A stretch of DNA of 13,602 nt from Lachnospiraceae bacterium (GCA_021202715.1 JAJQCL010000214.1:13573-27174); one strand, 5' to 3'; shown: positions 1 to 6,500, numbered from the stretch's first letter. Translations and numbers: made by a program. Notes: generated by a model from the letters alone, not told the origin.

Positions 1-30
1 GGGGGCGGCCCATATGGGCCGCCCCCTTTT
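1..30. terminator. Palindromic, probably bidirectional intrinsic terminator
   Basis: Bases 1-26 form a perfect palindrome: an 11-bp all-G/C stem (1-11 with 16-26) around an ATAT loop. TTTT follows on the plus strand at 27-30. On the minus strand the same AAAA precedes the stem, and the hairpin lies 27-52 bases past the stop codon of the nuclease gene ending at 53. It would therefore end that gene and also any plus-strand gene coming in from the left. The minus-strand T-tract would lie outside the window and cannot be seen. Confidence 0.75.
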
Positions 31-52
31 AAGAAGTAAGGATTTCCATATT

Positions 53-1081
53 TTAATTCCCGGCCTCAGCAGCGTGCCGTATTCGTTCCAGAGGAAGATT
101 GGTCATATGAGAAATATCCTCCGGAGAAATGTGATTCCTGAGCATGGAGAGGATGAGCTCATCCTGACCGGATTGAACTCCCTGCTTGATCCCCTTCTGA
201 AGTCCCTGTTCAAGTCCTCGCTCAAGCCCCTGCTCAAGTCCTTGCTTCAGTCCCTGTTGTATTCCTCTCTCATATCCAAGATCAATGGCGAGATCTCCCA
301 GATTACACATAACATTCACATCTCCTTTCAGATCCGGCGCAAGATCCATATGGTATCTGTGCTCCAGAATATTCAGCTTTGTCTCCGCAGGCATGGTCAT
401 GGAGAATAAGACATTGAGCATGCCGGTTAGTTCATGGATACTATCCTTTTTCTCGTTTAGCGCCACCTGAACAATGGAAATCTTATCGTAAGCGCTCCGA
501 ATATCCGGGATCCCCGGCAGGATATCATGTTTGGTCAGAGAATACTCCGAGATGGCGTTGCCGATCTCAGCAGGAGCATTCAGGCACAACCAGATGGAGC
601 AGACCTTTTTCAGTTTGTCGTAATCGGAGTCTGAAAACTCAGTGCCGCGTTGGGAAGAAATCATTCGACTGGTGTAGTACACGCCACGGCTTAAAATCTG
701 GTAGCCGGGATGATATTTCTTCTGAGCCTCTACGTTGACATAGATGCGGCGGTATTCGTTTTTCGCTGGCAGACGGAGAGAAAAATAAACGTCATATGTG
801 ATTCTTCCCTCGCCGGGCAGGGAACTCTCAGTGGCCAGACCAGTGATTTTTTCCGGTTGCTTTCTGCCGTGATTGATGTCGGGTTCTACTTCCACCGTGG
901 AAATCTCCGGATTCTCAATGCAGTCCTGTATCTCCTCCAGAGAGAAGGAAGAGAATTCAGACATCGTATAGCGGACAATCCATGCCAGGATGATTCTGTG
1001 CGCGAGGACACGCTTGCACTGCGTATCATACTGGGAGCGGGCTTCGGCCTGCCGGATGTCACGTTTCAGTTCTTCGTTCAT
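53..1081 (-). CDS. PD-(D/E)XK nuclease family transposase (Rpn/PDDEXK_2-like)
   Basis: The product is 342 aa, a cytoplasmic PD-(D/E)XK-fold nuclease of the family annotated as putative transposase or recombination-promoting nuclease. A motif matching the core is visible: Asp97 in TYDVYF, then Glu118 and Gln120 in VNVEAQ (the E-x-Q variant). Other family-like stretches are PGYQILSRGVYYTSRMIS (126-143), the SIWLCLN strand (162-168) and GIPDIRSAYDKIS (190-202). The C-terminus (about 270-306) is a G-L/I-x-Q/R-G tetrapeptide repeat followed by a short helical tail ending LERIRHAAEAGN; such tails are common in these proteins. The start is ATG at 1081, because AGGAGA stands 4 bases before it; an upstream in-frame ATG at 1162 has no comparable site and falls inside a hairpin. 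The gene is visibly less GC-rich than its neighbours and stands alone on the minus strand, which suits an acquired gene. Its role here is unknown. The family call is confident; activity is not shown. Confidence 0.88.
   Translation of the reverse strand: MNEELKRDIRQAEARSQYDTQCKRVLAHRIILAWIVRYTMSEFSSFSLEEIQDCIENPEISTVEVEPDINHGRKQPEKITGLATESSLPGEGRITYDVYFSLRLPAKNEYRRIYVNVEAQKKYHPGYQILSRGVYYTSRMISSQRGTEFSDSDYDKLKKVCSIWLCLNAPAEIGNAISEYSLTKHDILPGIPDIRSAYDKISIVQVALNEKKDSIHELTGMLNVLFSMTMPAETKLNILEHRYHMDLAPDLKGDVNVMCNLGDLAIDLGYERGIQQGLKQGLEQGLERGLEQGLQKGIKQGVQSGQDELILSMLRNHISPEDISHMTNLPLERIRHAAEAGN
164..274 (-). repeat. In-gene 12-bp repeats coding the GLxQ/GLER tail
   Basis: Read on the minus strand, this stretch is a run of degenerate 12-bp units encoding Gly-Leu/Ile-x-Gln/Arg (residues about 270-306 of the nuclease). 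On the plus strand the units look like variants of AAGTCCCTGTTC. Such tracts commonly change length by slippage. In the protein the period of four residues suggests a long helix or a low-complexity linker rather than part of the catalytic fold. Confidence 0.8.
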
Positions 1082-1094
1082 GCTTTCTCCTTGT

Positions 1095-1123
1095 ATTATA
1101 CATTTCCAGAAAGATGGTTGCAA
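1095..1123 (-). promoter_or_regulatory. Candidate sigma-A promoter of the nuclease gene
   Basis: On the minus strand a TTGCAA -35 (1118-1123) is separated by exactly 17 bases from a perfect TATAAT -10 (1095-1100). The predicted RNA start, near 1088, would fall inside the AGGAGA ribosome binding site (1086-1091), leaving a leader of only about 7 bases before the ATG at 1081. The boxes are good but the geometry is odd: either the mRNA is almost leaderless or the match is fortuitous. Confidence 0.4.
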
Positions 1124-1158
1124 TCTTATTTTAAAGAAGTCAGCGAAAAAGTCCACAA

Positions 1159-1191
1159 ACAAAAAGTGATGATTTCGCCATCACTTTTTGT
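1159..1191. terminator. Symmetrical (bidirectional) terminator-like hairpin between divergent genes
   Basis: ACAAAAAGTGATG (1159-1171) is a perfect 13-bp inverted repeat of CATCACTTTTTGT (1179-1191), with a 7-base loop. On either strand the core GTGATG/CATCAC stem is followed by a T5 tract, so it has the form of an intrinsic terminator both ways. No gene inside the window ends at it, because the flanking genes point away from it. It may insulate the two units from antisense read-through or be a leftover of a lost gene. Confidence 0.6.
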
Positions 1192-1308
1192 CAGGGTGAT
1201 GTGCATGGCGGCGCTCCTGCCTGCTGCGGAGGCCCGGCGATCCGGACGGAGCCTGAGGAGGAAAATGTGAAGATTTTCCGAATTGCAGAGACCGCCCGGC
1301 AAAAGTGC

Positions 1309-1337
1309 TTGCATTTGATGGAAGGGAATTGTAAAAT
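1309..1337 (+). promoter_or_regulatory. Sigma-A-type promoter of the L,D-transpeptidase gene
   Basis: TTGCAT (1309-1314), a 17-base spacer, then TAAAAT (1332-1337). The predicted RNA start near 1344 gives a leader of about 70 bases before the ATG at 1413. The -35 context CTTGCATTTG is identical to that of the rnpB promoter at 11757-11766. Confidence 0.6.
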
Positions 1338-1412
1338 GAACCAGGATAGCATACCCGTGGAGACGGGATATAAATGGATGGATCTGTGAATGATATCGAA
1401 GGTGTATAGAAT

Positions 1413-3674
1413 ATGAAAAAAGAGTTTGATGATGACTTCGAGGAACTCGACCTGTTTGAAGAGATCGACACCGGGGCCCGCAGCGCGGAGGAGACACCGG
1501 TGGGACTCGGCACAGTGACAGAGAATTATCTGGATCATCTGGATGAGCTGGACGAGGACGCCAGTGACGCGGAGGATGCAGTGACGAAGAATCCGGTGGC
1601 GGAGGCCATTCGGGCCCGGGCCGCGGAGGAAGAGAGCCGGGAGGATTGGAAGGAGAGACGCCGCCGGGAGAAACGAGAGGCGGAAAGGAAGGAGAAGCAG
1701 AAGGCCCGTGAAAACCGCCGGGGAAGGCGGCGGTCCCGGAGCGCACGTCGGGAAGAAGCGGCATATTCCGGGGAGGAAGAGCGCTTCGAAGAAGCGGTTC
1801 CCGGCGGGGAAGAGCCATCGTCCGGGACCGGCGACGATCGCGGGGAACTCAATGATGATTTTGAGGAGATCCTTGTCGGCGGCGCCGCGGAGCATGCGGA
1901 AAACCCGGAGACAGATCTTTATGACGATCCGGAAGAGTCCGGTCAGGGCGGAGACGGAGGCGACGAGGGCGGCAGCTCCAATCGGAAGAAGCTGATTGCT
2001 CTGGGAGTCGCCGGAGTGGCGGTTCTGGCTGTCTGTGCTGTTGCCGTCGTGTCTCTGGTGCAGAATCAGCAGAAAATTACATATTATAAGGAGCATTTCC
2101 TTCCGGGAACCACCATCAACGGCGTGGCCTGCGGCGATCTGACGGTGGATGAGGCCAGAGAAGCGCTGGCTGAGGTGGTCAGCACGTACACGCTGACGAT
2201 TTCCGGACGCAGTGAGGATATCGTGATGGATACCGAGGCGGCGAGCATGGAGATGGACTTCAGCGTCGATCTGCAGGATGTGCTGGATCAGCAGGATCAC
2301 AGTGCGTACCGGGACGCGGAGGAAAATCCGGAGAATTACACGGTGACAACCGTCGTGACGATGGATGAAGAAGCGCTGCGGTCAGCTGTGGCGTCACTGG
2401 ATCTGTTCACGGATATGACGGAGTCGCAGGACTGCAGTATCACGTATGATGAAACGACGGAGCTCTATGTGCTGGAGGAAGCGGTTCTCGGCACGATGGT
2501 AGACGTCGATGCGGTGACAGATCGGATCGTGGAGTGCTATACGACGCTGGAGGAGACCCTTGATCTGGAGTCGGAGGGCTTCTACGGGGAGACGCTCGAA
2601 GCGACGGATGCCATGCGGACGGCTGTGACGGATATGAACACCTATCTGACGGCGGACGTGGAGCTGACCTTTGATGACGCCGGGGCGGAGAGCCTGACGA
2701 AGGAGACCATTCAGAGCTGCCTGACGCTGGACGACGCGTACAGCCTGACATTTGACAGCACGCCGCTGGCGGAGTGGGTGGCGGCTCTGGCAGACAAATA
2801 CGATACCTACGGCACGAACCACACGTTTACGACCACGGCGGGGAGCACGATCACGGTCAGCGGAGGAACCTACGGCTGGAAGATCGATCAGTCAGCGACG
2901 CTGGAGGCCGTGGTGGAAGCCGTGACAGCCGGAGCCACGCTTTCTCAGGATCCGGTCTATTCGCAGACGGCGGCCAGCCACACGGGAAATGATGTAGGAA
3001 GCACCTACATCGAAGTGAATCTGACGGCACAGATGATGTATTATTACCGAAGCGGATCCTGCCTGCTCTCGAGCAGTGTGGTATCCGGCGATGTTTCAGA
3101 TGGAAACCGGACGCCCACCGGTGTGTATTCCATTTATTCCATGGAGAAGGACCGCACCCTGACGGGCGAGGATTATGAAACGGATGTCTCCTACTGGATG
3201 CCCTTCTACGGCGGATATGGTTTCCACGATGCGTCGTGGCGGAGTAGCTTTGGCGGTTCGATTTACCTGACGAACGGCTCTCACGGCTGCGTGAACCTTC
3301 CTGTCAGCGTAGCAGCGAAGCTGTACAGCTATATTTCGGTGGGAACGCCGGTTGTTGTCTATGGCGGCCAGACCAGTTACACAGCGCCGGAGAAGACAAC
3401 GACGACCGCAGAGACGACGACCACGGAAGAAGAAACGACCGTCACGGAAGAAGAGACGACGGAGACAACGGAGAAAGAAAAGACGACGGAAGCAACGACG
3501 GAGGCCACGACACAGGCGACGACGGAGGCCACGACCGCAGAAGCGACGGAAGCGACAACGCAGGCGACGACGGAAGCGACGACACAGGCGGCGACGGAGG
3601 CCACGACCGCGGAGCCGACGGAAGCGGCAACAGAGGCGGAAGCGGCGGCAGCCGCAGAAGAAGCCGGTGAGTAG
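1413..3674 (+). CDS. Membrane-anchored L,D-transpeptidase (YkuD) with peptidoglycan-binding-type domains
   Basis: The product is 753 aa. L,D-transpeptidases make 3-3 cross-links in peptidoglycan or attach proteins to it. Order of parts: an acidic start (FDDDFEELD, 5-13); an Arg/Glu/Lys-rich segment probably forming a charged helix (about 65-115); a second acidic stretch repeating DDFEE at 148-152; one membrane segment (about 194-215) after RKK; an outside region of two repeats like the PG_binding_4 family (about 228-520, beginning TTINGVACGDLTVDEA); the YkuD domain (about 530-652) with His605 and the SHGCVN motif, catalytic Cys626; and a Thr/Glu/Ala-rich tail (659-753). The N-terminus should be cytoplasmic and the rest outside. 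ATG at 1413 follows GAAGGTG (1398-1404) at 8 bases. It is probably monocistronic, with a promoter at 1309 and a hairpin at 3741. The catalytic residues are intact. A link to spore cortex or envelope is only suggested by sigK next door. Confidence 0.92.
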   Translation: MKKEFDDDFEELDLFEEIDTGARSAEETPVGLGTVTENYLDHLDELDEDASDAEDAVTKNPVAEAIRARAAEEESREDWKERRRREKREAERKEKQKARENRRGRRRSRSARREEAAYSGEEERFEEAVPGGEEPSSGTGDDRGELNDDFEEILVGGAAEHAENPETDLYDDPEESGQGGDGGDEGGSSNRKKLIALGVAGVAVLAVCAVAVVSLVQNQQKITYYKEHFLPGTTINGVACGDLTVDEAREALAEVVSTYTLTISGRSEDIVMDTEAASMEMDFSVDLQDVLDQQDHSAYRDAEENPENYTVTTVVTMDEEALRSAVASLDLFTDMTESQDCSITYDETTELYVLEEAVLGTMVDVDAVTDRIVECYTTLEETLDLESEGFYGETLEATDAMRTAVTDMNTYLTADVELTFDDAGAESLTKETIQSCLTLDDAYSLTFDSTPLAEWVAALADKYDTYGTNHTFTTTAGSTITVSGGTYGWKIDQSATLEAVVEAVTAGATLSQDPVYSQTAASHTGNDVGSTYIEVNLTAQMMYYYRSGSCLLSSSVVSGDVSDGNRTPTGVYSIYSMEKDRTLTGEDYETDVSYWMPFYGGYGFHDASWRSSFGGSIYLTNGSHGCVNLPVSVAAKLYSYISVGTPVVVYGGQTSYTAPEKTTTTAETTTTEEETTVTEEETTETTEKEKTTEATTEATTQATTEATTAEATEATTQATTEATTQAATEATTAEPTEAATEAEAAAAAEEAGE
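3391..3660 (+). repeat. Low-complexity Thr/Glu/Ala/Gln codon repeat
   Basis: The tail of the transpeptidase gene is built from ACG/ACA/ACC, GAA/GAG and GCG/GCC codons in partly regular blocks. A block reading ACGACGGAGGCCACGAC recurs around 3482-3535, and the same type of unit recurs around 3590-3610. The protein reads as TTEATTQATTEATT-like units. Because the codons are biased, long open frames appear by chance in other frames and on the other strand. The tail may be a flexible, possibly glycosylated, wall-spanning or surface-exposed arm; that is inference. Confidence 0.8.
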
Positions 3675-3732
3675 AGAGACGGAGCTTCCCACCGGAAGAT
3701 CAGAATTACAGGGGCTGTGAAAAAACAGCATC

Positions 3733-3762
3733 GAACATAGAAAAGCACTCCCTCATAGATTA
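3733..3762 (+). promoter_or_regulatory. Candidate mother-cell (SigE/SigK-type) promoter for sigK
   Basis: CATAGATTA at 3754-3762 fits the CATANNNTA -10 pattern of SigK promoters and is also close to the CATACAnT -10 of SigE. An AC at 3735-3736, 17 bases upstream, fits the minimal SigK -35. RNA would start near 3768-3770, inside the loop of the hairpin at 3741-3792. The motif is short and could arise by chance; it is reported because it lies where a sigK promoter is expected and no sigma-A promoter is evident in this gap. Confidence 0.3.
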
Positions 3763-3792
3763 GAAGTAAAACCTGTGAGGGGGTGCTTTTTT
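3741..3792 (+). terminator. Intrinsic terminator whose 3' arm and T-tract hold the sigK RBS and start
   Basis: GCACTCCCTCA (3745-3755) pairs with TGAGGGGGTGC (3776-3786) over 11 bp with one G-T pair. AAAA (3741-3744) faces TTTTTT (3787-3792). It lies 67 bases past the stop codon of the transpeptidase gene and has the form of its terminator. The 3' arm contains GAGGGGGTG, the only good ribosome binding site for sigK, and the T-tract runs into its TTG start codon at 3791. A read-through transcript would therefore hide the sigK ribosome binding site. Confidence 0.75.
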
Positions 3793-4453
3793 GAAGACAT
3801 TTCCCAGGCCGCTGACAGTCGGAGAGGAGAAGGCGTATCTGGAACGCCTGGAACAGGGGGACCCGGAAGCGCGGAGGGTTTTGATCGAGAGGAATTTGCG
3901 CCTGGTTGCTCATGTGGCGAAGAAATACAATTTTCCGGAGCGGGAGATGGAGGATATGATTTCGATCGGCACCATCGGCCTCATCAAAGCGGTGGATTCG
4001 TATCGTCTGGGAAAAGGAAGCCGCCTGGCCACCTACGCGGCAAAATGTATTGAAAATGAGATCCTGATGACGCTGCGCTCCGACCGTAAATATCGAAAGG
4101 ATGTATCTATGTTTGATCCCATCGGCACGGACAAAGAGGGGAATGAGATCCAGCTGGTGGACATCATGGAGAGTCAGGAAACGGACATTGTGGAAACGCT
4201 GTATTTCACGGACACGTTGGAGAGGCTGCAGCGGAGCATGCCGCAGATCCTGACAGAGACCGAATATCGGATCCTGACCATGCGTTACGGGATGGGCCGC
4301 AGGGAGGGAGTGACGCAGAAGGAGGTGGCGAAATCCCTGGGGATCAGCCGCAGCTATGTCAGCCGGATCGAGAAGCGGGCTCTGGGCAAATGTCGGCGCT
4401 ATCTGGCCGAGACTCCTTCCGGTCTGTCCAAAGACGCTTGGCCGCGAATCTGA
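3791..4453 (+). CDS. sigK: Sporulation sigma factor SigK (sigma-70 family, late mother cell)
   Basis: The product is 220 aa. SigK directs late mother-cell transcription during sporulation. The sequence follows Bacillus subtilis SigK from its mature part on: FPRPLTVGEEKAYLE (4-18), ERNLRLVAHVAKKY (33-46), ISIGTIGLIKAVDSY (57-71), LATYAAKCIENEILM (79-93), DVSMFDPIGTDKEGNEI (104-120), and region 4.2 GISRSYVSRIEKRALGK (184-200). The start is TTG at 3791, read from GAGGGGGTG (3777-3785) at 5 bases; an in-frame TGA at 3776 prevents any upstream extension and the next Met is inside region 2. It therefore has no inhibitory pro-sequence, unlike B. subtilis and like Clostridioides difficile. The gene is continuous in this window, with no skin-type insertion. 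The last 15 or so residues (from about 206) do not resemble the Bacillus tail. SigE was considered, but the match to SigK is closer. Confidence 0.88.
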   Translation: MKTFPRPLTVGEEKAYLERLEQGDPEARRVLIERNLRLVAHVAKKYNFPEREMEDMISIGTIGLIKAVDSYRLGKGSRLATYAAKCIENEILMTLRSDRKYRKDVSMFDPIGTDKEGNEIQLVDIMESQETDIVETLYFTDTLERLQRSMPQILTETEYRILTMRYGMGRREGVTQKEVAKSLGISRSYVSRIEKRALGKCRRYLAETPSGLSKDAWPRI

Positions 4454-4490
4454 CGGGGAAGCCGCATAGACAGGGGCTGGCTGAATATTC

Positions 4491-4519
4491 TTGTATCCGG
4501 CGGAAGAAACTGCTATAAT
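4491..4519 (+). promoter_or_regulatory. Extended -10 sigma-A promoter heading the hydrolase-dgt-dnaG-rpoD operon
   Basis: TTGTAT (4491-4496), a 17-base spacer, then TATAAT (4514-4519) preceded by TGC, giving an extended -10 TGnTATAAT. RNA would start near 4526, 26 bases before the ATG at 4552. It is the clearest promoter before the long run of close-packed genes to 11751. No terminator is visible between sigK and this promoter. Confidence 0.75.
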
Positions 4520-4551
4520 CGAACACAGGAAAACCGGAACAGGAGGCGCTT

Positions 4552-5502
4552 ATGGAGAAAAGGAGATTTACCATTCCCTCTTCGGACGGATTGACGACCC
4601 TCCATGGAATACACTGGATCCCGGAGGGAGAAGTGCGGGCCGTCTTTCAGATCGTGCATGGAATGGTGGAACATATCGGGCGTTATGAGGAACTGGCGGA
4701 GCACATGACGGAGGCCGGTTTCGCGGTGATCGGTCACGATCATCTGGGACACGGGGCGTCGGTGCGTGATCCGGAGGATCTGGGGTATTTTGCGGATGAG
4801 AAGGGGGATGCCTGTCTGGTGAAGGATATGCACCGGATCACCTGTCTGGCGAAGCGGCTTCATCCCGATGTACCGGTCTTTATTCTGGGACACAGCATGG
4901 GTTCTTTTCTGCTGCGGCGCTATATCACCCGTTATGGAAAGGAGATACAGGGAGCCGTGATCTGCGGGACCGGCGATTTCCGGGAAGCGGAGGTCCGCAC
5001 CGGTCTGGCTCTGGCAGAACGCCTGGAGCAGCTGCGCGGACGCCGTTATCGCAGCCGACTTCTGGATGCGGTGGCACTGGGGCAGTTCGCCATGCAGTAC
5101 GGCAACCGGCTGCGTCCGGGATCCTGGCTCAGCCGGAACGAGGCTTCGGTGGAAGCCTATCGAAAGGATCCTCGTTGTCAGTTTACCTTCACGGTGGGAG
5201 CTTACCACGATTTCTTTCATCTTCTGAAGGAACTCTGTGAGGAGAAGGATTTTGTGGAGATCCCCCGCGACCTGCCGGTGCTTTTTGTGTCGGGGATGGA
5301 TGATCCGCTGGGAGGCTACACGAAGCGGGTACTTCGGGTCTATAACCGTTTCGTGGAAATGGAAATGCGGGACGTGGACATTTATCTATACCCTGAGGAC
5401 CGCCACGAGGTTCTCAATGAACTGGATCGGGATCAGGTGCATCAGGATATCCTGCGCTGGATGGAGAGCCGTCTGACAGCGGACGGGGAGGAGGACGTAT
5501 GA
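4552..5502 (+). CDS. Alpha/beta hydrolase, monoacylglycerol lipase/lysophospholipase-like (Hydrolase_4)
   Basis: The product is 316 aa, a soluble serine hydrolase of the 'serine aminopeptidase S33/Hydrolase_4' type; members cleave monoacylglycerols, lysophospholipids or other small esters, and the substrate here cannot be told. Visible parts are the HGMVEHIGRYEELAE oxyanion-hole region, GHDHLGHGAS, the nucleophile elbow GHSMGS with Ser115, the acid in SGMDDPLGG (Asp251, or less likely Asp250), and His285 in EDRHEVLNE. There is no signal peptide or membrane segment, so it should be cytoplasmic. ATG at 4552 follows AGGAGG (4541-4546) at 5 bases. It is the first gene of the operon, and its TGA overlaps the ATG of dgt (ATGA, 5499-5502), so the two are probably translationally coupled. 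There is no obvious functional link to DNA replication. Confidence 0.88.
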   Translation: MEKRRFTIPSSDGLTTLHGIHWIPEGEVRAVFQIVHGMVEHIGRYEELAEHMTEAGFAVIGHDHLGHGASVRDPEDLGYFADEKGDACLVKDMHRITCLAKRLHPDVPVFILGHSMGSFLLRRYITRYGKEIQGAVICGTGDFREAEVRTGLALAERLEQLRGRRYRSRLLDAVALGQFAMQYGNRLRPGSWLSRNEASVEAYRKDPRCQFTFTVGAYHDFFHLLKELCEEKDFVEIPRDLPVLFVSGMDDPLGGYTKRVLRVYNRFVEMEMRDVDIYLYPEDRHEVLNELDRDQVHQDILRWMESRLTADGEEDV

Positions 5503-6500
5503 GTATCCGGGAGGAGATGGAAGCCCGGGAGGCTCAGATCCTGAGCCCTTATGCGGCGTTGAGCCGCAACAGTCTGGGGCGGGATGTGGAAGAGGAACCC
5601 TGTGATATCCGCACGGTCTATCAGCGGGACCGGGACCGGATCATCCACTGTAAGGCTTTCCGGCGTCTGAAGCATAAGACGCAGGTGTTCCTGGCGCCCG
5701 CGGGCGATCACTACCGCACCCGCCTTACACATACGGTGGAGGGATCACAGATCGCCCGCACGATTGCCCGGGCGCTGCGGCTCAATGAAGACCTGACAGA
5801 GGCGATTGCCCTGGGCCACGATCTGGGACATACACCCTTCGGCCACGCGGGGGAGGCGATCCTGGATGAGATCTGCGAGGAAGGCTTTTCCCATTATCAG
5901 CAGAGCGTCCGCGTGGTGGAGCTTCTGGAGAAGGACGGGCGGGGGCTGAATCTGACAAAAGAAGTGCGGGACGGCATTCTGAATCATCGGACCAGCGGCC
6001 ATCCGGCCACGATGGAGGGAAAAGTAGTTCGATTTTCGGACAAGATCGCATATATTAATCATGACATCGATGATGCCATCCGCGCCGGTATCCTGACGGA
6101 AGAGATGCTGCCGGAGGTCTACACACGGGTGCTGGGACGCACGGTGCGGGAACGGCTCAATACGCTGATCCACAGCGTCATCGAGAACAGTCTGGATCAG
6201 CCCGATATCCGCATGGATGGGGAAGTGGAGATCGCCATGCAGGGACTGCGGCGGTTCATGTTCGAAAATGTTTACACAGGCACCGAACCCAAGAAGGAGG
6301 ACGGCAAAGCCCAGCGTCTCCTGCAGGAGCTTTATTTCTACTATATGGATCACATGGAGGAGATGCCGGAGGAATATATCAATCTCGTCTGGATCCGGCA
6401 GCAGTCTCTGTCGCGTGTGGTCTGCGATTACGTGGCCGGAATGACGGATAATTTTGCGGTTGATACGTTTGATAAGCTGTTCGTGCCTCAGTTCTGGTGA
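5499..6500 (+). CDS. dgt: Deoxyguanosinetriphosphate triphosphohydrolase-like HD protein
   Basis: The product is 333 aa. dGTPases split dGTP or other dNTPs into a nucleoside and triphosphate and so limit dNTP pools; some firmicute members act on several dNTPs. The HD metal site is complete: His78 (RLTHTVEGSQ), His107-Asp108 (GHDLGHTPFGH), and Asp181 (FSDKIAYINHDIDD). The N-terminal VYQRDRDRIIHCKAFRRLKHKTQVF (42-66) is typical of the family. The length fits the short firmicute form rather than the roughly 500-aa enterobacterial Dgt. The start overlaps the preceding stop, with GGGGAGGAGG just upstream. dnaG follows after 34 bases. In firmicutes dgt is often found directly before dnaG, which supports the call. 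Confidence 0.93.
   Translation: MSIREEMEAREAQILSPYAALSRNSLGRDVEEEPCDIRTVYQRDRDRIIHCKAFRRLKHKTQVFLAPAGDHYRTRLTHTVEGSQIARTIARALRLNEDLTEAIALGHDLGHTPFGHAGEAILDEICEEGFSHYQQSVRVVELLEKDGRGLNLTKEVRDGILNHRTSGHPATMEGKVVRFSDKIAYINHDIDDAIRAGILTEEMLPEVYTRVLGRTVRERLNTLIHSVIENSLDQPDIRMDGEVEIAMQGLRRFMFENVYTGTEPKKEDGKAQRLLQELYFYYMDHMEEMPEEYINLVWIRQQSLSRVVCDYVAGMTDNFAVDTFDKLFVPQFW

Larger units (their letters stand above)
1082..1412. other. Divergent intergenic region, 331 bp
   Basis: This gap separates the minus-strand nuclease from the plus-strand L,D-transpeptidase. It holds the candidate nuclease promoter (1095-1123), a symmetrical hairpin (1159-1191) and the transpeptidase promoter (1309-1337). A 40-codon frame beginning GTG at 1267 after AGGAGG (1256-1261) can be read to 1389, but the promoter lies inside it and it resembles nothing I recognise, so it is not called as a gene. 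No tRNA or other recognisable RNA was seen. Confidence 0.6.

Noticed and set aside
14..409. Plus-strand open frame of 131 codons with Leu/Ser repeats
   Set aside because: It is the antisense of the repeat-coding end of the nuclease gene; its repeats mirror the 12-bp units and there is no ribosome binding site.
1082..1162. Upstream start (ATG 1162) adding 27 residues to the nuclease
   Set aside because: The added residues have no family resemblance, the start lies in the hairpin 1159-1191, and AGGAGA clearly serves the ATG at 1081.
1191..2300. Long minus-strand open frame of 369 codons
   Set aside because: It is antisense to the transpeptidase coding region and the intergenic hairpin; the Arg/Pro/Leu-rich composition is that of a shadow frame in GC-rich DNA.
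3352..3720. Very Arg/Lys/Gln-rich plus-strand frame of 122 codons
   Set aside because: It is the shifted reading of the ACG/GAA/GCG codon repeat in the transpeptidase tail, with no separate start signal.
3377..3913. Minus-strand frame with Ala/Val/Ser repeats, 178 codons
   Set aside because: It is the antisense of the same codon repeat, running across the terminator and into sigK; it only looks like a hydrophobic repeat protein.
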